A DNA stretch of 64,000 bases from Alviniconcha marisindica (GCA_018857735.1 JABMCL010001041.1:81001-145000), one strand, 5' to 3'; counted from the first letter of the stretch, positions 24,204 to 35,743 are shown. Numbers and translations are program-made. The notes: generated by a model from the letters alone, not told the origin.

Positions 24204-24953
24204 TGGGGGGTGCACCATGAGAGAAAGTGTGTTCCACTTCCACTATGATAAACTGTGTTCCATAAACCAAGTATCTAGATAGTGCTACAACTAGTACAAG
24301 TGTGAGAAAGTACTATTATTACTAAGCAATCCAAAAGCAAAACCAGTTAAACTAACACATAATTTAAACATAACTCGAACAATGCAATTCCACTGTTCGT
24401 GGAGACCTAAATACTAAAGATTAAGCACCATATTCCCCATCCTCTGGGTTGCTCTGATTCCACTTCAACTTCAAGCAAGAACCTCCCCCTCCGGGTTATC
24501 GTATGATCGAATCAGGCTAACGTAACATTACTAGCATTCAATGGAAAACTAAATAACGCTGTTGAGTACGTTAAAGGGGGAAGAATGGGGGTACAAACAA
24601 AAAACACAATATTGATGAAAGCACACAAAAGAGACAGCCGCTGAACCCTAAACTCCCTGACAACACAAGCAAATGTAAAGCATCGTCGTCAGCTGCAAAA
24701 TGTGTTCTGTGCCATCCATAGGTTGCGGTAGGCACGGCTTGTGATAAGCCAGTCATGGTAGCCAGCTAATTAATGCCTACTTCACAACTGTAAACTCAAG
24801 TACTAAATCGGAATAACAGAACTACTGTAAATTTTCCACGAAATTAACAGACCCCTGTATACCATCAACTTCTGGCAAAACGGTTGTCCGTTCCTGAAAA
24901 CGTCTGACAAACAAGAAGACGGCCGTGCAAATGCCGTGCTGGTTTCCACTCAC

Positions 24954-24999
24954 CATTTTCTGCCGGATCGCCCTTCTTTGCAGTTGCTGCATTGCCCAT
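24954..24999 (-). CDS. PKA-C: PKA catalytic subunit, exon 1 (coding part, start codon)
   Basis: This is the first coding exon of the catalytic subunit of cAMP-dependent protein kinase, the Ser/Thr kinase released from regulatory subunits by cAMP. It reads MGNAATAKKGDPAEN and ends one base into the next codon. MGNAA-x-AKK is the classic PKA-C N-terminus. Gly2 is the known N-myristoylation site in the family, after removal of Met. The start context is favourable, with G at -3 and G at +4. The donor GTGAGT follows directly at 24953. Phase 1 at the donor joins exactly with exon 2, giving Val16. The 5' UTR continues to higher coordinates, but its start cannot be located by eye. Alternative first exons are known for PKA-C genes in other animals, but none was recognised here. 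Confidence 0.95.
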
Positions 25000-25650
25000 A
25001 TCCTTCGAATATCAAATAATCCACTATGCAACGAAAACACTGTGTCTAAACCATAAATACAAAATACTCCAAAGATCCGTGACAAAAATATCAACCGCAA
25101 GTATCGTCTGTCCACTTCGTTCTACCTACAGTAATGCCATGGAAATTCGTCCGAGATCGATTCAGTCAGCTATCACTTTTCACTAAATCGACATACACAG
25201 AGATGTATTATGAATCAGCCAAACCTATAAAAACCATCAGCTACTTGTAATATCTAAATCAAAAAGCAACGAAACTAAACATTGACGGCTTATTTTCCTT
25301 CGCGCAGTATCTAGCGTTTGTGCTCCGACCAGTGTGGCATTGTGGGATACAAGGTCGTAAACATTGACCCGGTGGAAGCGCTGCGGGCGTTGCGTTCAGT
25401 TGGTTCAGTTCAGCCTAGCAAGCACACGCGGTGTAGTAAGACGAAAAGAAGTCAGCTGGGATCGACTGAAAATATAAACGAACACTGCGGACAAAAAAAA
25501 CGATTGTACTTCTCCACCCAGTAAGGACAGAAAGAAAGAAAACGGTTCAACATCGAACGCACGACTCGGCAAACTACTGAGGTCGCAGTGAAGCCGTGTA
25601 TAGTACCTCCCATTCATTCAGTGAAGTGATTGAGAGGCCAAGCCATCATT
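25000..25650 (-). promoter_or_regulatory. Presumed 5' UTR and promoter side of PKA-C
   Basis: This is the DNA immediately upstream of the PKA-C start codon. CpG-containing phrases become more frequent here (for example around 25.30-25.45 kb), and the AT-rich character of the introns ends. No TATA box or perfect CRE was recognised. The transcription start cannot be fixed, and a non-coding upstream exon is possible. The call rests only on position. Confidence 0.4.
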
Positions 25651-26210
25651 GTCTAGCGATGTCAGGGTTGTGGTGGCTGAAAACAGAGGCTGGGGAGAGC
25701 GGAGAAGGGGGAAGTGTTTAAGCAAAGCGATTTTAAGCAACATCGCAGGCCCCGTTGACGGGAATAAAAGATCAAAACACACAAAAAGGTTGAAAAGACC
25801 GCTAGTTTATTATGACAAAACACAACATGTGAATTTTTAGGGTAAACCCCTTTTTCAAGCTACAACAGTTAATTAACCGCTACAAAACAACACTTCAACA
25901 ACCGTTTAACCGGCTCTTGTTTAAGCGTTCTTTTGCAGCTTCACAAAGGGGCTTACCCTGAAAATTCACACAAGTGTGTTTTGTCAGACTTCTTTCTTTT
26001 AACTGAAAAAATCTTTCAGTGTTTAGGTAAAATTAAAATGCACATGCATCTACGTTTTGTGGCCAGCGTTTCGCGGTTCGTTCCTCTAGGCAGACAACGC
26101 GTATTTGAAACCAAAAACAAACATTAGACTACTTGAAACAACATACACCGAAAAGCGGCACGTGCGTGTGCACGCACGCCGCCGCACGCACGCACGCACG
26201 CGCGCGCGCA

Positions 26211-26262
<52 letters not shown>

Positions 26263-26395
26263 ACACACACACACCATCATCATCATCATCATATAATCAT
26301 CGCCGCCGGCTTAGACGTGTGGCCTGCGATTCAGTGACTGCCGGTCAGTCAAGGGGGCAATGGCAACACTTCAAGAGCTCAATGATGATGAAGTG
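25651..26395. other. Intergenic DNA with a CA/CG microsatellite
   Basis: No gene was recognised. A composite (ACGC)n, (CG)n, (CA)n and (ATC)n block spans 26161-26292. The open frames over it are compositional. Confidence 0.7.
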
Positions 26396-26560
26396 ATGCT
26401 TAATGTCCTCAGATGTCAGTTGACATATTAGGGACAAGTTGTGACCAATGCCGAAGCACGGTGCAATAATTCTTTACGTCCACAGAAACCAGAAGGCTCG
26501 TTAGGACGGACAGTCCAGGACGGCCACCTCGACTCTCACACAGCTCCTGAACTATGCAAG
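26396..26560 (-). mobile_element. Interspersed repeat copy (family R1)
   Basis: This approximately 160-bp block carries, in order, cagatgtcagttgaca, gaccaatgccgaagca, acgtccacagaaacc, ggctcgttaggacgg, and then ccaggacggccacctcgact and cagctcctgaact. The same order is found at about 30275-30425 and 30775-30920, and reversed near 29.0-29.2 and 47.61-47.71 kb. Its short core (ACGTCCACAGAAACC plus ggctyrttaggac) also forms the tail of the SINE at 30441-30730. It is probably a SINE or LINE-tail family. Strand is assigned by that tail. Confidence 0.75.
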
Positions 26561-27037
26561 AGCTCAATAAGCCACGGTCGGTTTTTGACAAGCTGACTCA
26601 CTGAGTCGTGGCCTGTCTGACCACCCCAGGAAACGAATAGTTAGTTACTCCGTCCGAACGGAGACACTACACTACACTATGGTATCACTGTCCCGGCGAA
26701 GGAGACTGCGATCGGCTTCGCACGGTGTGTAGGCCTGCGTGTTGCTGTACGTGTGTGTGAGCGTGACGGTCGTACTCTTCAACTTGGTCGGCAAGACTCA
26801 GTTTGGCAGCGTAACTCATATAGCCGTAATATATGTGGAGATGCTAGTACTTGTTGCTTTTTGTCCATTTTTGTCATACCAGTCAGTCAATGACACCACG
26901 CCGGTCACTAGAGCCTGACACTTTCACGCTAGCGGCCATTCGACGGCCCCTTACCAACTTCACCCAGTTCAAGCTCACACGGCAATATCTCCGCTAAGCA
27001 ACATTGTCCATCGCCCCTGTCAGTCTATACAGTGTCA

Positions 27038-27216
<179 letters not shown>

Positions 27217-27339
27217 GTGCATCTTTTGCATAGTTACGTTTGAACCCTTGTCTACACTGTTATGTGTTCGCCGCTTTTTCTTTCTTTTTTCTTACATACA
27301 TTTTTATTGCTGATAACAGTTCCATCTCGATGTACGTTA

Positions 27340-27422
27340 TGTGTGTTCTACTATGCTTGTTCAGCGCTTTGAGCCGCAGGGGAGGCGCTTTACAAATTTC
27401 CGGGCCATTATTATTATTAAGA
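27340..27422 (+). mobile_element. 3' tail of a LINE/SINE with ATT repeats
   Basis: The phrase cagcgctttgagccgcag, then ggcgctttacaaattt, then (ATT)n matches the conserved 3' tail shape common to many invertebrate LINEs and the SINEs that use them (a gcgctttgag, gcgctttataaat, attatt series). The upstream part was not recognised, so this is likely a truncated insertion. Confidence 0.6.
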
Positions 27423-28960
27423 CTGAAAACAGTATCGCGTCTTCTTGTCCGGCACCATGGTTCTCGCAGTCCAAACTCTGTTTCACTTGTGGCTGTATCA
27501 TGCCTGTACTGCCATGTTCGTGAACACAAAGCGACTATTTAACCGTTTTAGTCCCGGTACCGTATTCTGATAATTTGGCCTGGCTCTGCAGCTACTAAAT
27601 AGCTCTGGTTTGAACAATGTTGAGCGGCAAACTGAGACTGAATTCATACCACTGACACTGCCATTTTTGACTGTCAGCGAGCCCGAAAATGCACGTTTTC
27701 TGTTCACCACGTGAACAGAGTTCAATGGGTGATGTCAATCTTAAAACTTACCAGGTCACGAGGGCATTTGAAGGAAGCAATTCGGTGGAAGTTTGTGCGA
27801 AAATGGATTAACTACACGAGGGCAGGTGTAAAACATTTGCCAGTATGATTATTTAGATTGAGTCGAAAATTAACTGCACAACCTCTTCGAAGCTTCCCGG
27901 TCAACATTTTAAGGGTGGTATTTACAGTAACCCGATCCCAGAATTAGTGCGGGTACGGCCACAAAAAGCCTATATCTTTGGCCGGTACACCCTAACGGCT
28001 ACTTCATTTTTCCTCGGCTAGACTCGTTGGATTCAGGTACTCGACATCTGTACACCTTAACGTTTAACAAATCTAACGAACAACCGAAAAGCCCACTCTC
28101 GCCTAAGGCGGTTTTGTTGTTGTTGTTGCAGTTGTCGATGATTACAATTATTTACACAGATTGTATGAAGGCAGACTGTCATATTTCTCCGTCAGTCCTA
28201 TTTTCTCTCCCCCCCCCCCCCCCTCCCCCCTTCTCCTCCCTCCCCCCCCCCCCCTCCCCCCTTCTCCTCCCTCCCTTCCCCATTCACTAACAAAGCAGCA
28301 GGTGACAATCTATTTCGGTCTCTACCTGCCGGCAATGTGTACCCGAGTTGTGTAAAGGTGAACGCTCGCGAGCGTTTAACAGTTTCGCTCAAGCAACCTG
28401 TGGTTTGTCTGATTCACGGTTCTGTGACGTTCGCGAATACAGTTTGGTAGTGATTCGCGGCATGACGAAGACACCGGACAAAATCGGGAAAATCGAGGAA
28501 GTGCACGAGTCCCCCCCCCCCCCCCCCCCCCCCGACCCGGCAAAAAAAATATAAAAAAATGTGTGTGTGTGTGTGTTGGGGGGGGGGGGGCTCGCTCAGC
28601 TAAAGGAAAACAAACAAATAAACAAGAATTGGACGACTTTCTGCGCATTCTTTCCCCTGATATTAATTAGAAATGTGGAAAGTGGAGCCGCCAGTGAACA
28701 GCGAGTGCACGTTCCAAGACGGACACTCAGTTGGGAGTTTGCGGCTACCGAGGTGTGTTTGCAAATGCCTGGGGTTGTCTTTTGTACTGTGGCTGACAGG
28801 ATAATAGCAATCCCATCGCTAACTAACTATTCCCATTCCGACCCACCACTGACGACACAACTCTACCGTTAGATTCTACACCCTGTGCTTCCGAGGGGGC
28901 TTGTGTTAATGGCTACCACAGTATATATTATATACATCTAAAACGAGACCGCTATCCGCT
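27423..28960. other. Intergenic DNA with C/T and G homopolymer tracts
   Basis: Poly-C with T interruptions lies at 28208-28279, poly-C at 28511-28533, and a GT run followed by poly-G at 28562-28590. No gene was recognised. The proline- and glycine-rich frames are compositional. Confidence 0.7.
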
Positions 28961-29245
28961 AGAGCTCGGGAGCTGTGTGAAAGTCAAGGTGGCCGTCCTG
29001 GGTTCCCCGTCCTTAATAGTCCTTATGGTCTCTGTGGACGTAAAGCAACATTGAACTAAAACTGAGTTCACCAGAGCTCAGGAGATGTGTGAAAGTCGAG
29101 GTGGGCGTCCTGGGTTCCCCGTCACTAATAGTCCTTATTTGTGTTCTCTGGGATCCCCGTCCCTAACAGTCCTTATTTATGTTCTCTGGGATCCTCGTCC
29201 CTAATAGTCCTCATGGTCTCTGTGGGCGTAAAGCAACACCCAGCA
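28961..29245 (+). mobile_element. Rearranged R1 repeat copies in reverse orientation
   Basis: The complement of the R1 block appears twice (about 28967-29050 and 29075-29240): agctcgggagctgtgtgaaa, gtcaaggtggccgtcctggg, then ggtctctgtgg and cgtaaagcaac. Between them a phrase of about 37 bp (gggatccccgtccctaa, cagtccttattt) is repeated two to three times. Confidence 0.7.
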
Positions 29246-29901
29246 ACAATGTTGTCCGCTAAATCGTCACCTAAAAATACACAAGGGCGCTTGGCCAAAA
29301 ACATCACCTTCAACACAAGTTACACACCACCATTGCACAAGTAACTCCACCGCCAGATACCTGGATGCTGCAACTTACTCAACAGACACAGTATACAGAT
29401 ACAAAGACGTGGATTTTGACGCCATTTTGAAAACGCAGCTCGTTTGATCAAACACCACGGCTGCAGCTCGTCGAGAACGAAACCGTCCCGTGGTCGACAA
29501 AACTAAAGGCCGCGGTGACGTTCTCCTTGAGCAACGAATGGCTATCACCTTCCTGACGATGACTTGTGTCTAATCGAAACTGCTGATAGCCCTTCCCTTT
29601 TTGCGACCAGTCTAATTATAAATCATAGGCACATGACATCGGCTACGATTATTTTGCGGGGGCAGTAACAACTTTCAGTACGATCAGTCTTTGTAATCCG
29701 GTCATGTGCCTGTGTTATAAATATACCACGGAGGTGACAAGCGACCTCGCCGTGCGACGGTTGGCCTGTCCCTTGGCGGAGACTTGCGGTTGATAGACAC
29801 GGTGACTTTGAGAAATGAACAGCCGGATAGCACGAGTTCACACCACGCGCGCGCACATACAGCACAAGACAAGGCGCACACACAGCACAAGGCAGACAAG
29901 T

Positions 29902-29939
<38 letters not shown>

Positions 29940-29948
29940 GTACACACG

Positions 29949-29981
<33 letters not shown>

Positions 29982-30033
29982 GCCGCATGCCACACACGCA
30001 CAGCACACACACTACAGCACCACCACACACCAC

Positions 30034-30082
<49 letters not shown>
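29902..30082. repeat. CA microsatellite (compound)
   Basis: Several (CA)n runs are separated by short CG- and GC-containing interruptions over about 180 bp. The His/Thr and Val/Cys open frames here are artefacts. Confidence 0.95.
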
Positions 30083-30083
<1 letters not shown>

Positions 30084-30143
30084 GCGCCACCCATCTGTCC
30101 TTTGCGGTTTTGCTGGACCCAGACTATTTCATTGTAATTTCGC

Positions 30144-30425
30144 CGACTTGTTTTGAGTGTTTGCTTTACGTCCACAGAAACCGTAGGACTGTGTGGGACC
30201 AATTGAGACAACCACCTTGACTTTCCACAGCTCCTGAACTCTGGGTTCTTGCCGCCATGATGATGATGATGTAGAGCTTTATGTCCTCTCAGATGATTGG
30301 ACATAATTATGGATAAACGCTGTGACCAATGCGTGAGCAGGGTTGCTTTACGCCCATCCACAGAAACCGTAAGGCTCTTTGGGGATGGAAAGCCCAGGAC
30401 GGCCACCTAGACTTTCACCCAGCTG
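30144..30425 (-). mobile_element. R1 repeat copies (two partial, adjacent)
   Basis: Two partial R1 copies lie in tandem. The first contains tttacgtccacagaaaccgt, and then gacaaccaccttgact and cagctcctgaact (about 30160-30243). The second contains cagatgattggacat, gaccaatgcgtgagcag, ccatccacagaaaccg and ccaggacggccacctagact (about 30285-30425). A SINE inserted just after the second. Confidence 0.75.
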
Positions 30426-30440
30426 AGCTCTGTTTATTTT

Positions 30441-30730
30441 AGTAAGTAAGTAAAGTATGGTGCTTAACGTCCATAAACCGTAAGGCTTATGAAGGGGGAA
30501 AGAGTATGGAGGTGAGGAAAGACTATATACCTATCGCTACACCACCACCAGAATGGTTCCTGCATTAAGATGGGCGAGGATGAGAGCCATTATAATGTTT
30601 CAGTAGGAAGTGATGGACAAAAGTCACAAGACAGTGTACACAAATACAACCTTTTTTGAAGAAAGGAGAATGACGGTATCGAATCAAGGTCCTTCTGCAT
30701 ACTTGCCTTACCGCTAGGCCAAACCGGCTC
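30441..30730 (-). mobile_element. Full-length tRNA-derived SINE with target-site duplication
   Basis: On the minus strand the element starts GAGCCGGTTTGGCCTAGCGG. It carries an A box (TGGCCTAGCGG, 30711-30721) and a B box (GATTCGATACC, 30675-30685). After a unique body it ends with the tail TAAGCC, acggtttatggacgttaagc and a (TTAC)n terminus at 30441-30455. It is flanked by a 15-bp target-site duplication, ctctgtttattttag at 30428-30442 (its final ag shared with the edge of the TTAC tail) and ctctgtgtattttag at 30732-30746, with one mismatch. The insertion lies just after an R1 block (ending about 30425). Confidence 0.9.
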
Positions 30731-30774
30731 ACTCTGTGTATTTTAGGTAGGCGGGTAGTGTTGGCAATGTCACT

Positions 30775-30920
30775 CAGATGTCAGCTGGCATGTGGGACTT
30801 GGCTGAGACCAATGCCGAAGCATGGTTCAATATAGCTTTATGTCCACGGAAACCAGAAGGCTCGTTAGGACGGACAGCCCAGGACGGCCACCTCGACTCT
30901 CACACAGCTCCTGAACTATG
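30775..30920 (-). mobile_element. R1 repeat copy
   Basis: The order of motifs is the same as in the copy at 26396-26560: cagatgtcagctggca, gaccaatgccgaagca, tgtccacggaaacc, ggctcgttaggacggacagc, and cagctcctgaactatg. These two copies are the closest pair in the window. Confidence 0.8.
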
Positions 30921-31329
30921 GCTGTATATTTTCTGTTTCCCACAGAGATTATAGGGCCCGGTTTCACGGTTCACTGAACAGGGGACTAAAGGGCACCATG
31001 GGTAATTTATAAGGGGGGAGTATGACAGTCGTTAATGTACAGGAATAGAAAGGGACACGAGGCTCTAGACATGATTTACTTGGTACGTCTGAATGTGGCC
31101 AGGCCCAGTTTGGTTCAGACGATTGCTGGCAAAAAGATATATTTGACTTCATCGGTTTGGTTTCCTAAAATTACACTGTCAGTAATTAGGACACGTGCCT
31201 ACACGGAGCCGACACAGAAACACGTGCGGCGGTTCCCCCAAACTCTCCCCGAAAAACACAGGAAACCGCCAAAGCATTACGTTTTTTTGTTTTTGGGGGC
31301 CGGTTTTGGTGCGGCATGACCAAAAAAAA

Positions 31330-31331
<2 letters not shown>

Positions 31332-31368
<37 letters not shown>
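31332..31368. repeat. GA microsatellite
   Basis: This is a (GA)n run of about 36 bp in intergenic DNA. Confidence 0.95.
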
Positions 31369-31373
<5 letters not shown>

Positions 31374-31729
31374 GGGCTGACAAAACAGTCATAAACCTAC
31401 GTTACCCGCTACACGTAATTAGTCGTGCAGTTCCTTCGCGTGTGTCACACGCACACAACAAAGCGAATTCTCAGTGTCGAAAACCTCGCGACCCACCCAC
31501 GCAAACGGTCTGCGAGTGAAGGGGAAGGTCACGCAAGATCTAGACTCGCCGGGACTCACCATCAAACTTCCTCAGCTCGGGAAGGTGAAGGTCGTTCCCG
31601 TTCTGGTCACGTGCGCTCTTGTCCCCGTGCTTTCCACGTGCGGAACGGCGGCTACAGCTGCTGGCGTTGCCGGACACGCGTTCTTGGGCGATCGGAGGCA
31701 ACACGTCGCCGACCGTGTGGAGGAAGTGG

Positions 31730-32365
31730 TGGTGGTGGTGGTGGCGGTGCCTGCGACAATCCTGATGCTGACTGCGGTGGTCTCGAGTCTCGTAGCTTCT
31801 GTTGTGGTGATCCACGGTATCTTGGCGCTGGTGGTCTCGAGTGTGGTGGTGCTGGCGGTCTTGATGAGTATCCGCGTAGTGCTGGTGGTCTCGAGTGTCG
31901 TCGTGCTGGCGGTCTTGATGAGTATCCGCGCAGTGCTGGTGGTCTCGAGTGTCGTCGTGCTGCTGTTGATCTCGAGTATCGTGGCGTTGGTGATCTCGGG
32001 TATCGGTGTGCTGGCCATGTCGAGCATCCACGTGGTGCTGGTGGTCTCGAGCATCGTAGTACTGGCGGTCTCGAGTATTTGCGTACTGCTGGTGGTTTCG
32101 GGCATCGTAGTACTTGTAGTCTCGAGTATCGTAGTGCTGGCGGTCTCGGGTATCATTGTGCTGGTCTCGGGTGTCCTGGTGGTGGTCTCGAACGTCATGG
32201 TGAGGGCCTCGAGCGTCATGGTAGTGGTCGCGAGTGTCACGCTGGTTGTCATGAGTGTCACGCTGGTGGTCTCGGGCGTCCTGGTGGTGGTCGCGGACGT
32301 CAAGGTGGTGGTCGCGAGCGTCCTGGTGGTGGTCTCGGGCATCGGCGTGGTGCTGGTGGACACTA
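31730..32365 (-). repeat. 24-bp minisatellite with several long open frames (coding status unresolved)
   Basis: The unit ctggtggtctcgagtatcgt plus four bases recurs about 25 times, with insertions of 3 or 6 nt that keep the frame. Because 24 is a multiple of 3, two minus frames (302 codons, 31540-32448, octapeptide like QHYDTRDH; and 282 codons, 31572-32420, Thr-rich like ETTSTTIL) and two plus frames (490 codons, 31425-32897; 367 codons, 31474-32577) stay open. In the Thr-rich minus frame several between-unit changes fall at third positions (AGT/AGC, ACC/ACT), hinting at a mucin-like protein. No signal peptide, splice structure or homologue was recognised. It may be only a minisatellite. Confidence 0.6.
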
Positions 32366-33485
32366 CTGCCCGCCTGATCTTCGTGGTGACCATGCCTCTC
32401 CTTCTTCCTCTTGTCCCCATTCTTCTTCATCTTGTGAAGGAAATTCATATCGACTCCGGCCAGTCAGCAGAACCTCGGGTACACTACAGCTGGTGCTTTG
32501 GCTCCCCCAGCGATATACACAGATTCAAAACGCTGGGAAGCACTCTTCCCTGGTATCTGCCCGTCTTTCAGACTTAAGTACGTTTCAAGCACTCGACTGG
32601 AGAGAAGAGAGCAAAATCTGTGGTAGGTTTCAGAGACAAGCAGTCTGTCCACTGGGCTTCGGAAGGCAGAAAATTAATGCCGGATTCCCAGAAGACAAAA
32701 ATCCTGATGCCGGATCAAGTTTTAGAAAACGGAAGTCTTGGGATGGGATGCCAGATTTTCAGTGGAGGAGGCACATGCAGAAATCGCTTCCCAAAGAAGT
32801 TGGACCCGCGCTTCTGTACATAGTAATTATATTCAGACTACTGTTATTGAGCCCCTCTCTGCCTCACGATGCTACCGCATGCACACCACTGAGCTAAGAA
32901 GGTACAGGACGAAAAGGTACAGGCTGTGCACTTTTTAACGACAGGCCATGCAGTTTAAGTCAACAGTCCAAAACAAATGTTTGCTTTTTACAACTCCTTG
33001 TTATCTCATCACCATTCGTTTTGCTGGGTTTTTAAAGTCTATATCTGAGACTTTCATGTGTATAACTTGATGTTACGGCTGTACTTAAAATATAAGCCGT
33101 TTGGCTTGTTGCGCAAGCTAAACTGTTCTGTATTATGAATGTGCTGCTGCACTACGAATAACTTTGGTTTAAACCCAAGGTTTTTAGCCCCAGATCCAAA
33201 AGTTCACACAAGATGCTGTACTCCTCCGCTGTACTGTGCCAAATGTTTCTTGCGCCAAGGTGACAGCACAGACTGACGAAGCTGAACTGCCTCTGAAAAC
33301 ATCCAGCATGCAGACGTGGCTTATCTCGGCGTGGCCACCCAACACAGAGGACAAGACAAACTTGGAGGACAGTCAGTGACGAGCGAGAGAAGAGTCAAGG
33401 CGATACCGCAGCGCCTAGGTTGCACAAGAAGGAAGACAGAAGCAAACTGAATTTTTAACATCGCCCTCAAATCCGTCACGGCCTC
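32366..33485. other. Intergenic or flanking DNA of the minisatellite
   Basis: The plus frame of the minisatellite continues open to 32897 without recognisable domains, and a 62-codon minus frame lies at 32464-32652. Neither was identified. Beyond 32.9 kb the sequence is unique and featureless by eye. Confidence 0.5.
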
Positions 33486-33725
33486 AGAATGACACCCCTT
33501 AACAGGAGAGAACCACCCAGAATAGTCCCCCTACCCTGCGGTCTGTTCTTGGACATGGACGACACTCCATAACAGTGGACGACAAGAACCACCCAATATA
33601 GTCCCCCTACCCTGCGGTCTGTTCTTGGACATGGACGACACTCCTTAACAGTGGACGACGAGAACCACCCCAGACTAGTTCCCCTACCCTGGGTCTGTTC
33701 TTGGACATGAACGTCTTGTTTGTGG
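33486..33725. repeat. Minisatellite, about 77-bp unit, three copies
   Basis: The phrase cctaccctgcggtctgttct followed by tggacatggacgacactcc and gagaaccaccc recurs with starts near 33531, 33607 and 33684. Confidence 0.85.
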
Positions 33726-35680
33726 AACACGAAAGACGCGGAGCTAGTGAAGAGCTCTATCTGTGCTTTCTCTGGACGACCATGTCCCGTACTCCCTCCA
33801 GTGCGTTTACACAGTTAGTTGTCGGGTTTTAACAACCGGTCAACCGCACAGTCACTGGGTCTCCTCCGGACGAGTGTCTTTATCGCTTCAGGTTTTGTTG
33901 TTGTTGTTGTTTTCCGTTCGGAATAAGCACAACTGCTACCATGCGTACAAATCCACACTGCTCTAGCTTTTTAATCGCTGTCTTGAATACAGCGTGGCAG
34001 TCAACCTGAAGTTGAGGCTTTTACACACAAAGTGTCTCTAGTGTCCTTTCATTCACTAGCCACCGGACAAAGTTCTGGTGCACACATTTTTTACAACCCG
34101 TGTGGTACAAACAGCTGTTGACGTCTACATCTCGGAAAGACGACACTGAAGCAACACGAGGTGTGGCATATACTACTGCCAAAATTCAGTTGAACAGCGC
34201 GCCACTAGCACTACGCACATCACGTGGCCTCCAGGTCCGCTTTTGACCCGTTACATCACACCACACCGAGAACTGTGCCACTGACTTCACACTCGTCAAG
34301 TCCTGACCCATGCCATCGCGTGGACCGTCCGGGCCCCCATGCACCCACCACGTGAACCTCGTGGTCCTTTTGGAGCAGCTGCACCACACCAACCGTACCG
34401 GGCCGTGGCTTAACTGGTGCAGAACAAGTCTTAAGCGTGGGTTCCAGCCTTGTGGACCACCCCAAACCAGTCCCGGACTCCGCCAGGCGTTAATCCTCGT
34501 CGACCTGCAGCTGGGATGTAAGGGGTCCAGTCCTGCACGCGCGATAATCCCTTTAGGCTTTAATCTTAGCTGGCGCCCTGATTCCGTCAGTATATCTCTC
34601 CTTTGTCGATGCTGCACCTCTCCTTCGTCGATGTTGCACCTCTTCCCCTATGTGGTTGACTGGGCTCAAAAGCCCCAACTAATTAACTAACTAACTGTAC
34701 TTCTTCCATCTACAGCGGCCAGTTTCAAAAGGTTCAAAGCACACGGCATCAAATCCTTCTTTCACTATGATAGCCGCTTCGTCTGCTATTGTCCAAGGCG
34801 TTCGAAACCAGGCGGTGGTATAACTGACGGGCTCGAAGCGAGTTGAGTTTAAAGGAGCAAGCCAATTAACCCATAAAGCAAGACAATACTAATGGACACG
34901 ATGAGCCAGAATTCTGTCTCTACAGATGAATTTTTGTTGTTGTTGTTCGCAGTCGGCTGTTTCAAAACAATTCCGTCAACAAAATAAAAACCACAAAATC
35001 GACCCCACCCCTAAAAACAAAGACAACAACGAACAAATCTAAGGGGGACTGCTGTTATTCAATTCGAAAAGTGCTGCAGTCTTCCCCGATAGCACTGTTT
35101 TGGGTTGTTGGCGACGTCGTTGCTGATTCGACAGCTCAGTCAACCATGGGCCGAGAAAAGCAGCTATGTAACATTAAATATACTGAGACGTTCATAAAGA
35201 ATGACAGTTCGATGACTGCCCCATTAAGACCCGAATAGACGCCTTTCTGCCCGATTTAGTAATGCACATAATCACGTGAGTCATTAAACCCAAGTAAAAC
35301 TGGGTTCAATGGGTTCAAAGCTAGCCGCCAGAAGCTGGATTCCAAATACCGCAGTGCTAGGTATCCAGTACTAGACAAGTCTGAAAAATGTCTCCACTGG
35401 TCGCACTGTTTTCTGCGAGTCCAGCGAAGAGAGAGAAACGAGGGTCAACAACTGAGAGCCGGGCAGCCGTAACAGGCAACAAGGCTGACTTTTCAGACAC
35501 GGAGTGCGACGCTGTCACCGTGTGTTGAATAGACCGGTGTCGTAACTGCGCCCAGGTAGGTACGGTCAAGCACTCAGACGGAATCAAGCGTAAATAAAAA
35601 GCGGGCCCCGATTGGAGGTGTTAGTGTAATGGAGCTTGGGTGTTTTTCTTTTCGCGGGCGCTTTTTTTAACTTTCCAACA
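33726..35680. other. Intergenic DNA
   Basis: No gene was supported. Frames of 126-143 codons overlap on opposite strands at 34186-34690 without homology. The end of that block (gtcgatgctgcacctct twice, then aactaattaactaactaact) looks like the tail of an interspersed repeat. A degraded ttttaacaaccggtcaacc phrase near 33.83 kb resembles phrases at 37.45, 37.97 and 43.66 kb, perhaps another old repeat family. Confidence 0.5.
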
Positions 35681-35687
35681 TCCCTCT

Positions 35688-35688
<1 letters not shown>

Positions 35689-35737
<49 letters not shown>
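35689..35737. repeat. CT microsatellite
   Basis: This is a (CT)n run of about 48 bp. Confidence 0.95.

Positions 35738-35743
<6 letters not shown>

Larger units (their letters stand above)
20895..24953 (-). other. PKA-C intron 1 (about 4.1 kb)
   Basis: This intron lies between the start-codon exon and exon 2. It holds a TA microsatellite (21203-21270), a tRNA-derived SINE (about 21456-21695) and three diverged copies of a 450-750 bp segment between 21.77 and 23.55 kb. GT tracts lie at 23586-23633 and about 24070-24172, and a poly-G run at 24173-24202. No alternative first exon was recognised. Confidence 0.85.

Noticed and set aside
29623..30406. 234-codon and 155-codon minus frames with Cys/Val repeats
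   Set aside because: They are created by a compound CA microsatellite plus R1 repeat sequence. The opposite strand is equally open.
34186..34690. 143-codon minus and 126-codon plus frames facing each other
   Set aside because: No homology was recognised, and the right end looks like an interspersed-repeat tail. One of them being real cannot be excluded but is unsupported.
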